From positions 89,242,161 through 89,306,160 of the forward strand of contig NC_080175.1 in the NCBI RefSeq assembly GCF_950295315.1: a stretch of 64,000 bases of DNA. Reading direction: 5' to 3'. The notes under the pieces are model-generated. The model worked only from the letters and a program-made list of their open reading frames with translations, searched no databases and was not told the origin of the DNA. Positions 20,525 through 30,510 of the stretch are shown piece after piece. A program made the translations under genes and the position numbers. Position 1 is the first letter of the stretch. Each line of letters begins with the position of its first letter. Source of the stretch: Erinaceus europaeus (Eukaryota; Chordata; Mammalia; Eulipotyphla; Erinaceidae).

Positions 20525-22583
20525 ATTATTATAGTTGAATAATAGTTCTTGCCATAGCAATCAGGCAGAAGCAAGGAATAAAAGGGATACAGACTGGAAA
20601 AGAAGGAATCAAACTATTCCTATTTGCTGATGATATGATAGTATACATAGAAAAACCTTAGGAATCCAGCAAGAAGCTTTTGAAAATCATTAGGCTATAT
20701 AGTAAGGGGTCAGGTTAAAAATTAACATTCAAAAGTCAGTGGAATTCCTCTATGCAAACACTAAATTAGAAGAAGATGAAATCCAAAAATCAGTGCCTTT
20801 TACTAGAGCAACAAAACAATAAAACATCGAAGTATAAACCTAACAAAAGTAGTGAAAGACTTGTATACTGAAAATATGAGTCACTATTCAAGGAAATTGA
20901 AAGGGACACAAAGAAATGGGAAGATAGTCCATGTTCATTGGTTGGAAGAATTAATATCATCAAAATAAATATATTACCTACAGCCATATACAAATTTAAT
21001 GCTTTCCCTATCTAGATCTCAACCACATTTTTTTAGGAGAATAGAACAAATGCTACAAATGTTTATCTGGAACCAGAAGAGACCTAGAATTGTCAAAACT
21101 ATCCTGAGAAGAAAAAACAGAACTTGGAAGCATCACACTCCGGATCACAAATTGTATTATAGGGCCATTGTCAACCAAACTGCTTGGTACTGGAACATGT
21201 ATAGACACCCTGACCAGTGGAATAGAATTTAGAACCCAGAAGTAAGCCCCACACCTATGGACATCTAATCTTTGGCAAAGGTGCCCAGACTATTGAATGG
21301 GAAAAGATGAGTCTCTTCAACAAATAGTGTTGGGAAACATGGGCTGAAACAAGCAGAAGAATGAAACTGAACCACTATATTTCACCAAACACAAAAATGA
21401 ATTCCAGTTTGAAGAAGGAACTGGATGTTAGACCGGGAGCTATCACATACTTAGAGGAAAATATTGGCAGAACTCTTTTCGTCATAAATGTTAAAGACAT
21501 CTTCAATGAAACAAATCCAACTACAAAGAAGACTAAGGCAAGTATAAACCTATGGAACTACATCAAATTTAAAAACTTCTGCACAGCAAAAAAAATCACT
21601 ACCCAAACCTAGAGACCCCTCACAGAATTGGACAAGATCTTTATATGCCATACATCAGACAAGAGTTTAATAACCAAAATATGTAAAGAGCTTGCCAAAC
21701 TCAAGAACATGAAAACAAATGACCCCATCCAAAAATGGGTGGAGGACATTGACATAATATTCACCACAGAAGAGATCCAAAAGGCTGAGAAACAAATGAA
21801 AAAATACTCCAAGTCTTTGATTGTTAAATAAATGCAAATAAAGACAATGAGATACCACTTCACTCCTATAAGAATGTGTGTGTCCAAAAAGGTAGCAGTA
21901 ACAAATGCTGGAGAGGTTGTAGGGTCAAAAGCACCCTCCTGCACTGCTGGTGGGAATGTAAATTGTCCCAACCTCTGTAGAGATCAGTCTGGAGAACTCT
22001 CAGAAGGCAGAATTGGACCTACCCTATGATCCTGCTATTCCTCTCCTGGGGATATATCCTAAGGAACCCAACACACCCATCCAAAAGGCTTGTGTATACC
22101 TATGTTCATAGCAGTACAATTTGTAATAGCCAAAACCTGGAAGCAACCCAGGTGTCCAACAACAGATGAGTGGCTGAGTAAGTTGTGGTATATATATACA
22201 CAATGGAATTCTACTCAGTTATTAAAACTGATGACTTCACCATTTTCAACCCACCTTGGATGGAGCTTGAGGAAATCATGTTAGGTCAAACAAGTCAGAA
22301 GCATAAGGACAAATATGGAATGTTCTCACTTTTAGGCAGAGGTTGAAAAACAAGATCAGAAGAGATAACACAAGTAGAACCTGAAATGGAGGTGGTGTAT
22401 TGCATCAAAGTACAAGGCTCTGAGGTGGGTGAGTGGGGGACAGTAAAGGTCCTGGAAAAAGATGACAGAGGACCTAGTGAGGATGTATTGTTATGAGGAA
22501 AGCTGAGAAATGTTATGCATGTACAAACTATTGTATTTATTGTCGAATATAAAACATTAACCCCCCAATAAAGAAATTTTTAA
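20525..22583 (+). pseudogene. L1 ORF2 relic, RT to 3' end
   Basis: Resumes with VLAIAIRQ, then the catalytic [11 protein letters not shown] (about 20615-20650), the thumb region and the C-terminal domain with LVPGQR-equivalent blocks decayed. At 21640-21700 it reads ICHTSDKSLITKICKELAKL, with sense codons at the two sites that are stops in the young L1s here. The Cys-rich end lies near 21960 and the DEWLSKLWYIYT block near 22170. The 3' UTR is short and ends GTAAAACATTAACCCCCCAA then AATAAAG. Many lesions. Confidence 0.88.
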
Positions 22584-22689
22584 AATTGGTAAGAAAATAC
22601 TTGAGTGCAAAAGAAATTGTAATTTATTTTCTTACATAGTTGGTTGGCTAGTCTTATGAAAATATACACGAGGATATTAAATCTAGAAA

Positions 22690-22980
22690 GTCCTGTGGTA
22701 GCACTTTGGTTTAAGTGCAGGTGGCGCAAAGCGCAAGAAACAACATAAGGATCCCGTTTCTAGCCCCTGGCGCCCCATCTGCAGGGTAGTAGCTTCTCAG
22801 GCAGTGAAGCAGGTTTGCAGTTGTCTATCTTTCTCTTCTCTTCCCTGTCTTCCCGTACTCTCTCCATCTCTCTTTGTCCTAATCAAGAATGATGACATTA
22901 ATAACAGCAATAATAGTAACTACAACAATAATACAAGGGCAACAAATGATAATAAATAAATAATTAAATATTAAAAATTA
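22690..22980 (+). mobile_element. SINE type A, plus strand, diverged
   Basis: GTTTAAGTGCAGGTGGCGCA, ATAAGGATCCCGTTTCTAGC (broken B box), GTGAAGCAGGTTTGCAGTTG, CT-rich stretch, ACAAGGGCAACAAATG and an A/T-rich tail. Confidence 0.88.
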
Positions 22981-23370
22981 AAAATATTAAGTCTAGAACA
23001 ATACATATTTTATATAATTACTTTGTTGTTATAATTATCCATTAAAATGTATAAAATTTTCATTTATTTTAAAATACAATTTAAAGTAAACTAAGAGTAA
23101 ACAGCAAAAGGAGTTCATGTGATTTATGAAAATTATTAAGATGATCAGTTTTACTGCAGAAGAAAGTCAGAAGTGATTATATTGAAATGAATTTCTTTGT
23201 TATAAATGTAAAATTATAACAACAGAATAGGGTAATTTTCTTCTTATTAAATGTATAAGATCTTAATAATGAAGCAATAATACCACATAGATTTGGTGGT
23301 GGGAATTGAATAAACTGATTTGAAATACCACACAAAACACTCAACACCCAACAATACTGAAAATAATTTC
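22981..23370. other. AT-rich DNA, nothing recognised
   Basis: No feature seen. Confidence 0.5.
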
Positions 23371-24670
23371 TCAGTCTGAGTCTTTCACTTATTTGCCAGC
23401 ATTATTCCTAAATATTTTGTTGCTGTAGTGAATGGGAATAATTTTGGGTTTCTTCTTCTGATTCATTATGTGCATAAAAGAATGCCAGTGACCATTGTAT
23501 GTTATTTCTGTACCCTGACATCTTAATATAATACCTAATAAATTACCAGTAGCTCCCAGATATATATATATTTGCCTCCAGTCACTGGGGCTCAGTTGCC
23601 AGTGCTATGAATCCACTGCATCTAGCAGCTTTTTTTGCTTGTTTTTCTGATAAGATAGAGAGAAGTTGACAGGGGAGGGTAGATATAGAGGGGGAGAGAC
23701 AGAGAGACACCTGCAGAACTCTTTCACCAATTGTAAAGTTACCCCTCCCTTCCCCTCACCCCCACCCCCACAGGTGGGGAGTGGGGGGCTCCAACCAGGA
23801 TCTTTGAGTAGGTCCTGTGCTAATTAACCCAATACACCACTGTCCAACCTCCTCCAGATATATTCTTTATGTTTTTATATGTATACTATTATATGATCTG
23901 CAAATAATTGACTTCTTTTCCAATCCAAATTCATTTAATTCCTTGTTCTTATGTGATTGCTATGGCAAGAATTTTCTCCAAATTGGGTATGATGTTGGCT
24001 GTAGATTTGCTGAATATGTACTCCACTAAATTAAGGAAATTTTAATCTAATCCCATTTTTGTAGTGTTATGATCATGAAGGGATGTTGGATTTCTTTTTC
24101 AAATGCTTTCTCTGCATCCATTGAGATAATCATGTGGTTTTCTTTTACTGATATGGTGGATCACATTGATTGATTTACTTATATTGAACCAGCTTTGCAT
24201 TCCTGGAATAAACATCACTTGACTGTGATGTACAATCTTTTGAATATACTACTGTATCCTGTTAGTACAGTGTTCAATATTTTAGCATCTATGTTCATCA
24301 GATATATTGGTCTATAGTTTTCTTGTTTGGTTGTGTCCCTGTATGATTTTGGTATCTGAGTGATTTTGGCTTTATATAAGGTGGGTGGTAGTATACATTT
24401 CTGCATCTTCAATATTTTGGGATAGCTTTAAAAATATAGTTATGTTTTGTTTGAAGGTTTTATAGAATTCATTTGTAAAAATATCTTGTCCTGGACTTTT
24501 ATGTTTGTGAAGTTTCTTGATAATGTTTACAATGTCTTTCGCTGTGATTGGTCTTTTCATGTTTTCTTGTCCATCTTGGTTTAATTTTGGGAAGTTGTAA
24601 GTTATTTTTTTTTCATTCTTCCAGGTTCTGTAGCTTGGTGGCATATAGTTAGTTGTTCACAGAAATCTCA
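23371..24670 (-). pseudogene. Old L1 ORF2 fragment, minus strand
   Basis: The minus strand gives decayed ORF2 reverse transcriptase. Near 24640-24375 it has [18 protein letters not shown] and KIKDIVNIIKKL-like blocks. [19 protein letters not shown] lies at 24320-24260, then the IDAEKAFE-type Asp region (about 24130) and the FADD/YIV region (about 23880). It is interrupted by a SINE at 23566-23852. Several internal deletions and stops. Both L1 ends are missing. Confidence 0.85.
23566..23852 (-). mobile_element. SINE type A, long form, minus strand
   Basis: TTGCCTCCAGTCACTGGGGC (3' module), GATAAGATAGAGAGAAGTTG, ACACCTGCAGAACTCTTTCA, a C-rich expansion at 23735-23775, and a head ending ATACACCACTGTCCAACC. 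Flanking CCAGATATAT at both ends (about 23556 and 23855) is the likely target duplication. Confidence 0.88.
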
Positions 24671-24744
24671 AATGATACTTTTTATTTATGTGCTGTCTGT
24701 TGTAAGATAAGAGAAGATTAGAAGGAGAAAGAAAGAGTAAGAAA

Positions 24745-25010
24745 AGAGAAGGATTAGTATGGGATGATGCAACTCACAGGCAGAAGTTGAGAAATAGGGA
24801 CAGAAAGGGAAGCAAAAAGCAGAGCTTGGAATGGGCTTGAGGTATTGCACCAGAGTAAAAGACTCTAGGACATTTCCAGATACACTATAAGTATTTGGTG
24901 TGGGGGAACTATCTTTTGGTAGTTGACAGCCTTGTTAAACTACATTTCTATTAACTACTATTGCATCATAATCTTATAAATCACTGTTAATTTAATGTCA
25001 GGGGAAAAAA
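24745..25010 (+). mobile_element. L1 3' UTR fragment, plus strand
   Basis: ATGGGATGATGCAACTCACA, GGCAGAAGTTGAGAAATAGG and TAAATCACTGTTAATTTAAT match the start of the long 3' UTR of the L1s at 26200 and 37000 with considerable divergence. No ORF2 attached. Confidence 0.65.
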
Positions 25011-25583
25011 GTAGACTGGAGACGAAGCCAAGATTGCAACTTGGAAGCAGCAGCTGGCATGAGCTCCAAAAAGCAGCAGCTTGAGACCTGGGATTCTCTG
25101 GATAGGGTGGGATACTGGGCCATCAGTGGGAGATCCTGGTTCGAGTCCCCAGCTCCCTACATTCTTTTGCTTTTAGAACAAACTGATACTTATTTTTTAA
25201 TTATTTGGGGGAAGAAATTTGACTCCGAGTAGACTCTCTGTATGTGTGTTTGTGTGTGTCTCTTCTCTACTTCCCTTTCTCCTCTTGCTATCCCTAGAAT
25301 ATACAGTGGACAGTAGATCTGCATAATTGTCTATTCTTGCTATCCTTTTTTTCCTTTCTCTTTTTCTTTGGGTTTTAGTTGCTGTTTTTTCTTGGACCGG
25401 AGGTGTTGTTTCGCTAACTGGTATTGGTTGAGCAGCATCAATCCTTGCTTCAGTTGAATTTGTTGTAATTTCTGAAGTTAGTGACTTCATTTGTGAAAGG
25501 TCTTTAGTATAGTGTGGCATGTACTCAAAACACAACAACTGAAGAACAACAGAACAGAAAAATAAAAACCATATCATAAAAAA

Positions 25584-26037
25584 ATGTTTAAATCAATAAC
25601 AAATAGAACTGCTACCATAATGAATCAGGACAGGAGCCCAGAGAAAACTCCAAATCAGTCAGAAGTAACCATAGATAAGAAAAGTACGCAAGCAATAATA
25701 AACGTAATAGTCACAGGATTGAAGACAACTATGGAGGAAAGGGCTATCAGAATTAGGGAAACAACAGATGAGACCCTCAAGGGAAATACTAGCTACCTCA
25801 AGGTAATCAGAGAACTGAAAGCTGAAATAGCTGAGCTAAAAGGCCAATTAGAAGAACAAACTAATACTATAACTGAACTGAAGAAGAAGCTGAGAGAAGG
25901 GAAAGAAGATTACCAGAAACAAAAAACAGAATTAGCCAAACAGAGGATGAGCTAGAGAAAACTAAGAAAGAGGTAAAAGGGTTAAAAAAGAGACTGAGAG
26001 GCACTGAAAACAGTAAGAGACATACTGAGTGATCTCA
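25584..26037 (+). pseudogene. L1 ORF1 N-terminal fragment
   Basis: Begins MFKSITNRTATIMNQDRSPE, then a long coiled coil with IRELKAEIAELKGQLEEQ and TITELKKKLREGKEDYQKQ. A frameshift near 25930 moves the ISQTEDELEKTKK stretch into another frame, and ORF1 stops being recognisable at 26037 where the deletion junction lies. ORF1 normally continues into an RNA-recognition domain and a C-terminal domain, both missing. A related N terminus occurs on the minus strand at 41314-40978. Confidence 0.85.
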
Positions 26038-26220
26038 ACAGATGAGTGGCTGAGAAAGCTGTGGTATATATACACAATGGAATACTATGCAGCTATCAAG
26101 AACAATGAACCCACCTTCTCTGACCCATCTTGGACAGAGCTAGAAGGAATTATGTTAAGTGAACTAAGTCAGAAAGATAAAGATGAGTATGGGATGATCC
26201 CACTCATCAACAGAAGCTGA
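26038..26220 (+). pseudogene. L1 ORF2 C-terminal stub
   Basis: Reads [20 protein letters not shown] then [20 protein letters not shown], ending GMIPLINRS and a stop: the last part of ORF2. It is joined to ORF1 by deletion, so it cannot be made as part of ORF2. Confidence 0.88.
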
Positions 26221-27575
26221 CTAAGAAGATCTGAAAAGGAAACTAAAAGCAGGACCTGACCAAATTGTAAGTAGGGCACCAAAGTAAAAACCCAGGGGTG
26301 AGGGGTAGACATGCAGCTTCCTGGGCCAGTGGGGGGTAGGAGTGGGTGGGAGGGATGGGTCACAGTCTTTTGGTGGTGGGAATGGTGTTTATGTACACTC
26401 CTAGTAAAATGTAGTCATATAAATCACTAGTTAATTAATACGAGAGGGGGAAAATTGATTGTATGTCTCAAAGTTTTTTAAGACACAAACTGAATCTTTT
26501 CAATATATAGGCTGTGTAATTGATATGCAGACTCTCTCAAAAGCCTAGACCAAGTAGATCAGAAGCAACCAATAGCACAGCTATATACAAGATACTGGGT
26601 ATTGTACAGCAAACCCTAACAAAAGAACTTTTCAAAGTTAACCAATTACCAAATAATGTGATGATAACATTAACTATCGAGTGTCTTTTTGAACCCTAAG
26701 ACAGCAGGAATCTCACATCTCCACTATAGAGCCTCTACTTCCCCCAGTCCTGGAACCCTTGGATAGGGCCCACTTTCCCACATGCCTCTCCCAATCCATA
26801 CCAAATAATATTGCATCTGCCGATCACAACCTAGACAACACAACGATTGCCACCTCAACATGCCTCACTTTAGACTGTGTCCAGAGACTACACGTGTGGA
26901 ATGACAACACTTTAGCTTCATTACTCGGGTGAGACCTTTCCTTTCATAGTATACTCTAATTCCATCTCAGGTGGTTCAATTTCTAACAAAGTCCCAAAAC
27001 CTAGATATACACCAGTTTCTGTGAGAGAGAGCATATCTTCACATATATCCATAAACTACTGCAAAATATATACCTGAAAGCAGAAGTACACTAGAGTTTG
27101 CAGTGAGTACCCCCCTAACACTTCCTCTCCACTATTCCAAGCTTTGGGTCCATGATTGCTCAACAACTTGTTTGGCTTCGTATGTTAACTCTCTTTTCAG
27201 TCACCAGGTTCCAGATGTCATCAGGATGCCAGCCAGGCTTCCCTAGACTGAAGACCCCACCAATGTTTCCTGGAGCTCCGCTTCCCCAGACATCCACCCT
27301 ACTAGGGAAAGAGAGAGGCAGACTGGGAGTATGGACCGACCAGTCAACACCCATGTTCAGCGGGGAAGTAATTACAGAAGCCAGCCCTTCTACCTTCTGC
27401 AACCCTCAACGACCCTGGGTCCATGTTCCCAGAGGGATAGAGAATGGGAAAGCTATCAGGGGAGTGGGTGGGATATGGAGAATGGGTGGTGGGAATTGTG
27501 TGGAATTGTACCCCTCCTACCCTATGGTTTTGTTAATTAATACTTTCTTTAATAAAAAAAAGAAAAAAAAAAGAG

Positions 27576-28465
27576 GTTGTAGGGACAAAGAAACCCTCCT
27601 GCACTGCTGGTGGGAATGTCAATTAGTCCAACCTCTCTGGAGAGCAGTCTGAAGAACTCTCAGAAAGCTAGAAATGGACCTACCCTATGATCTTGCAATT
27701 CCTCTCCTGGGGATATAACTTAAGGAACCAAACACACCCATCCAAAAATATTTGTTTATAGTAGCTCATAGTAGCACAATTTGTAAAAGCCAAAACCTGG
27801 AAGCAATCCAGGTGTCCAATAACAGATGAGTGGCCGAGCAAGTTGTGGTATACATACACAACAGAATACTACTCAGGTATTAAAAATGGTGATTTCGGGG
27901 CCGGGTGGTGGCGCACCTGGTTGAGTACACATGTTACCATGCACAAGGACCCAGGTTCAAGCCCCCAGTCCCCACATGCAGAAGGAAAGCTTTGAAAGTG
28001 TTGAAGCAGGGCTGCAGGTGTCTCTCTTTCTCCCTATCTCCCCTACCCTCTTGATTACTGACTGTCTCTATCAAATAAATAAAGATAATAATTTTTTTTT
28101 TTTAAAAAATGGTGATTTCACTGTTTTCAGCCCATATTGGATGGTGCTTCAAGAAATCATCTTAAGTGAAATAAGTCAAAAACAGAAGGATGAATATGGC
28201 ATGATCTCACTTACAGGCAGAAGTTGAAAAACAAGATCAGAAGAGAAAACACTAAGCAGAACCTGGACTGGAGTTTGGTGTATTACACTGACATAAAAGA
28301 CTGGGGTGGGTGTTGGGGAGGGTTCAGTTCCTAGAACATGATGGCAGAGGACCTAGTGGAGATTGTATTGTTACGTGGAAAACTGGGAAATGTTATGCAT
28401 GTACAAACTATTGTATTTACTGTCAACTGTAAAACATTAATCCCCTAATTAAAAACAGATATCCT
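27576..28465 (+). mobile_element. Old L1 3' end, plus strand
   Basis: ORF2 C-terminal region: Cys/His-rich segment at 27597-27640, then TDEWPSKLWY-like at 27825. It is interrupted by a SINE at 27897-28104, then continues with LQEIILSEISQKQKDEYGM (28147-28205) and a short 3' UTR ending GTAAAACATTAATCCCCTAA. Same older 3'-end type as 22583. Confidence 0.85.
27897..28104 (+). mobile_element. SINE type B with 15-bp TSD
   Basis: Head GGGGCCGGGTGGTGGCGCAC, B box GGTTCAAGCCCC, body AGTGTTGAAGCAGGGCTGCA, CT-rich stretch, AAATAAATAAAGATAAT tail. Perfect 15-bp duplication AAAAATGGTGATTTC at 27882-27896 and 28105-28119 in L1 ORF2. Well preserved and probably young. Confidence 0.95.
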
Positions 28466-28469
28466 GAAA

Positions 28470-28722
28470 AAAAAATAGAAGTAACATTCATATAATTGGC
28501 CTACCAGAGGAAGAAAGAGAGGAAAGGGAAGTAAATAGAAGAAATAATAGAAGGAAAAAAAGAGGAAATAATAGAAGAAAACTTCCCAGACCTAAACAAC
28601 AGAAAGGACATTAAGATTCAAGAGGCCCAGAGAGTCCCAAACAGAATCAACCTAGACCTGAAGACACCAAGACACATCATAGTTACAATGAAAAGAAGTA
28701 AAGATAAAGAAAAAGTACACTG
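28470..28722 (+). pseudogene. L1 ORF1 C-terminal fragment
   Basis: IIGLPEEEREER (frame broken), AAACTTCCCAGACCTAAACA, GAATCAACCTAGACCTGAAG and ACACCAAGACACATCATAGT correspond to the middle and C-terminal domains of L1 ORF1. An unusual AATAGAAGAAATAATAGAAG expansion lies at 28530-28575. No ORF2 follows. Confidence 0.75.
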
Positions 28723-28811
28723 GATAGTTCAAATTATTTAACTGCCTATGTTTTAGTCCTGAGTACATATTCCTTTAGTTTAAACATAATTCCTTTAGTT
28801 TAATTTTGTAA

Positions 28812-29000
28812 ATTATCTTTATTTATATATTTTATCAGATAAAAGTCAGAAATCATGAAGGGAGGAGTATAAAAAACGGAGAGAGGTACAGTTCTCCTTC
28901 ACCACTTGCAAAGTTTTCCTTTCACAGCTGGGAAGCTGGTGTTCAAATCCAGGTACACCTGGGCTTAACTAGGTACACCACCACCTGGCCCCTTAGTCTA
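28812..29000 (-). mobile_element. SINE type B, minus strand
   Basis: AT-rich tail, ACAGTTCTCCTTCACCACTT, TGGTGTTCAAATCCAGG (B box region) and GTACACCACCACCTGGCCCC. Diverged. Confidence 0.8.
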
Positions 29001-29329
29001 AACATTTAATGTTTCAAATTTATATGCTGAATATGACACTGAAATTCATTTTTTAAAGCATTTTTAAAAATAACTCCATTTTTTAAATACTAAGTTACCT
29101 ACAACCTTAAACCTGATAGACCAGAATTATCTGGTTCTGTCAATGTTTAAGATATATTATTAGTAGACATTATTAAATGACATACAGCATGGTGAGAACA
29201 AGTATATTATGGTAAATCCTAACTGTGGGATTTTCAAGAAAATTCAAGATCCCAAGTAATGCCATTATAATAACAGCTATCTATTGTCTTCATAAACTCT
29301 AATCCCACAAGAAACCTTCCCAGTTGTCT

Positions 29330-30330
29330 TTAAAATCTGTATTTCTACCAGTCCTGGAACCTCTGGGACTTTGATTTTATTTTTTGATAAATAAAATCAT
29401 CCTCTTGACTGTTTTACTGACTTTGCCTTTTTATCTCAACTAAATCAATACAATTAATGTAACCATGCTAAATTAGCTTTTTTGGATTTGGGATGTATCC
29501 AGACAAACCGAGATGGAGATGCCAGACTCCTAAGTCCAACAGTATGATGAGATCTTTTCTAACATATGGGACTACACAGTACCATTTCAGATAGCACACT
29601 CTCTAACAGAGTTACAAATCCTATATATAGGGTGGAATTCAGAAGATTGGGTACATGCACATACATATATCCATAAGTTAGAGGCCACTAGATACCTCAG
29701 AGTCAGTGTTTCCATGACCATGGAGTGTGAGTTCAGAATGAGAGGGACTTTGAGGTGATAGATTTCTGTGTTAAATATGTGTATACATGGACTTCGGGTA
29801 AGATTGATGTTAATTGCATTTATATATTTTCTTCAAGTTTGGGAGCTGCTCTTTGCACTAATCCCATTTCTATTTCTCTGCTTAACTCTTACAATATCCC
29901 TGGTCTATCAAGCTCAAGCAAAATTACTAAAGTAATGGGCCCTTTAGAACATAAGTAAAAAAAAAAAAAAAAAAACTTCCTAACTTCTTTCCACCCTAAA
30001 ATTTTTATTCTCACATACTCTATTTTAATTTTGGTTCCTGTTTATTGTCCTGCTACATATATTAACTGCCTCTCAGCCACCAACTTGTAGGTGCTCCTAT
30101 GATTCCATCTGGACCTCTCTAAGTGGATAACCTCACCAATGTGTCCTAAAACCTCACCTCTCCATAGCCCTACCCTACTGGGGAAAGATAGAAACAGACT
30201 AGAGGCATGGATCAACCTGCCAGTGTCCATGTCATGGGAAGACACAATTACAGAAGGCAGACTTCCCATTTTCTGCACCCCAAAGAGAATTTTGGTCCAT
30301 ACTCCCAGAGGGAGAGAAATAATAGGGAAA
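29330..30330 (+). mobile_element. Old L1 3' UTR, plus strand
   Basis: CTACCAGTCCTGGAACCTCT, CATATATCCATAAGTTAGAG, TTAACTGCCTCTCAGCCACC and CCCTACTGGGGAAAGATAGA match the long L1 3' UTR of 26700-27500 in order. It includes an A run at 29954-29973 and a TTATTTTTTGATAAATAAAA disruption. It ends without a poly-A tail near 30330. Confidence 0.75.
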
Positions 30331-30469
30331 TATGACTATAGGACTCTGAAATTCAATTCAATCAGGACTCAGCAACAGAAGAGGACATTTGGAAAGACAC
30401 TCAGAAGTAGTAGTAGTTATATGTGTGACATAGAAAGGAAAGGAACACAGGACCACAAAAAAACTGAGC

Positions 30470-30510
30470 AAAAAGATATAGATAGATAGACACAGATATA
30501 GATAGACAGA
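30470..30510. repeat. (GATA/GACA)n-like short repeat
   Basis: AGATATAGATAGATAGACAC then AGATATAGATAGACAG, an imperfect tetranucleotide tract at the boundary of two L1 pieces. Confidence 0.8.

Larger units (their letters stand above)
15120..22583 (+). mobile_element. Old near-full-length L1 with nested insertions
   Basis: A LINE-1 retrotransposon in order: 5' UTR (15120-16059), ORF1 (16060-16970), spacer, ORF2 from about 17040, and a 3' end with AATAAA at about 22565. It is cut by a SINE C fragment (15685-15765), SINEs at 17280-17636 and 17931-18219, an inverted ORF2 piece (18440-18650), an LTR piece (18651-18997) and a minus-strand L1 tail (19802-20524). ORF2 resumes correctly after each. 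Stops and frameshifts throughout make it inactive. It keeps sense codons at two sites where the young L1s here carry stops. Confidence 0.88.
25011..27572 (+). mobile_element. Internally deleted L1, plus strand
   Basis: Order: 5' UTR (25011-25583), N-terminal half of ORF1 (25584-26037), then an abrupt jump to the last ~60 codons of ORF2 (26038-26220), a long 3' UTR (26221-27540) and AATAAA with an A-rich tail (27549-27572). The missing middle would be about 4-5 kb in a full element. The junction sits at ATCTCAAC|AGATGAGTGG. ORF2 normally has CCAACAACAGATGAGTGG there, so CAACAG-like microhomology is present. Non-coding apart from the ORF1 stub. Confidence 0.85.
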
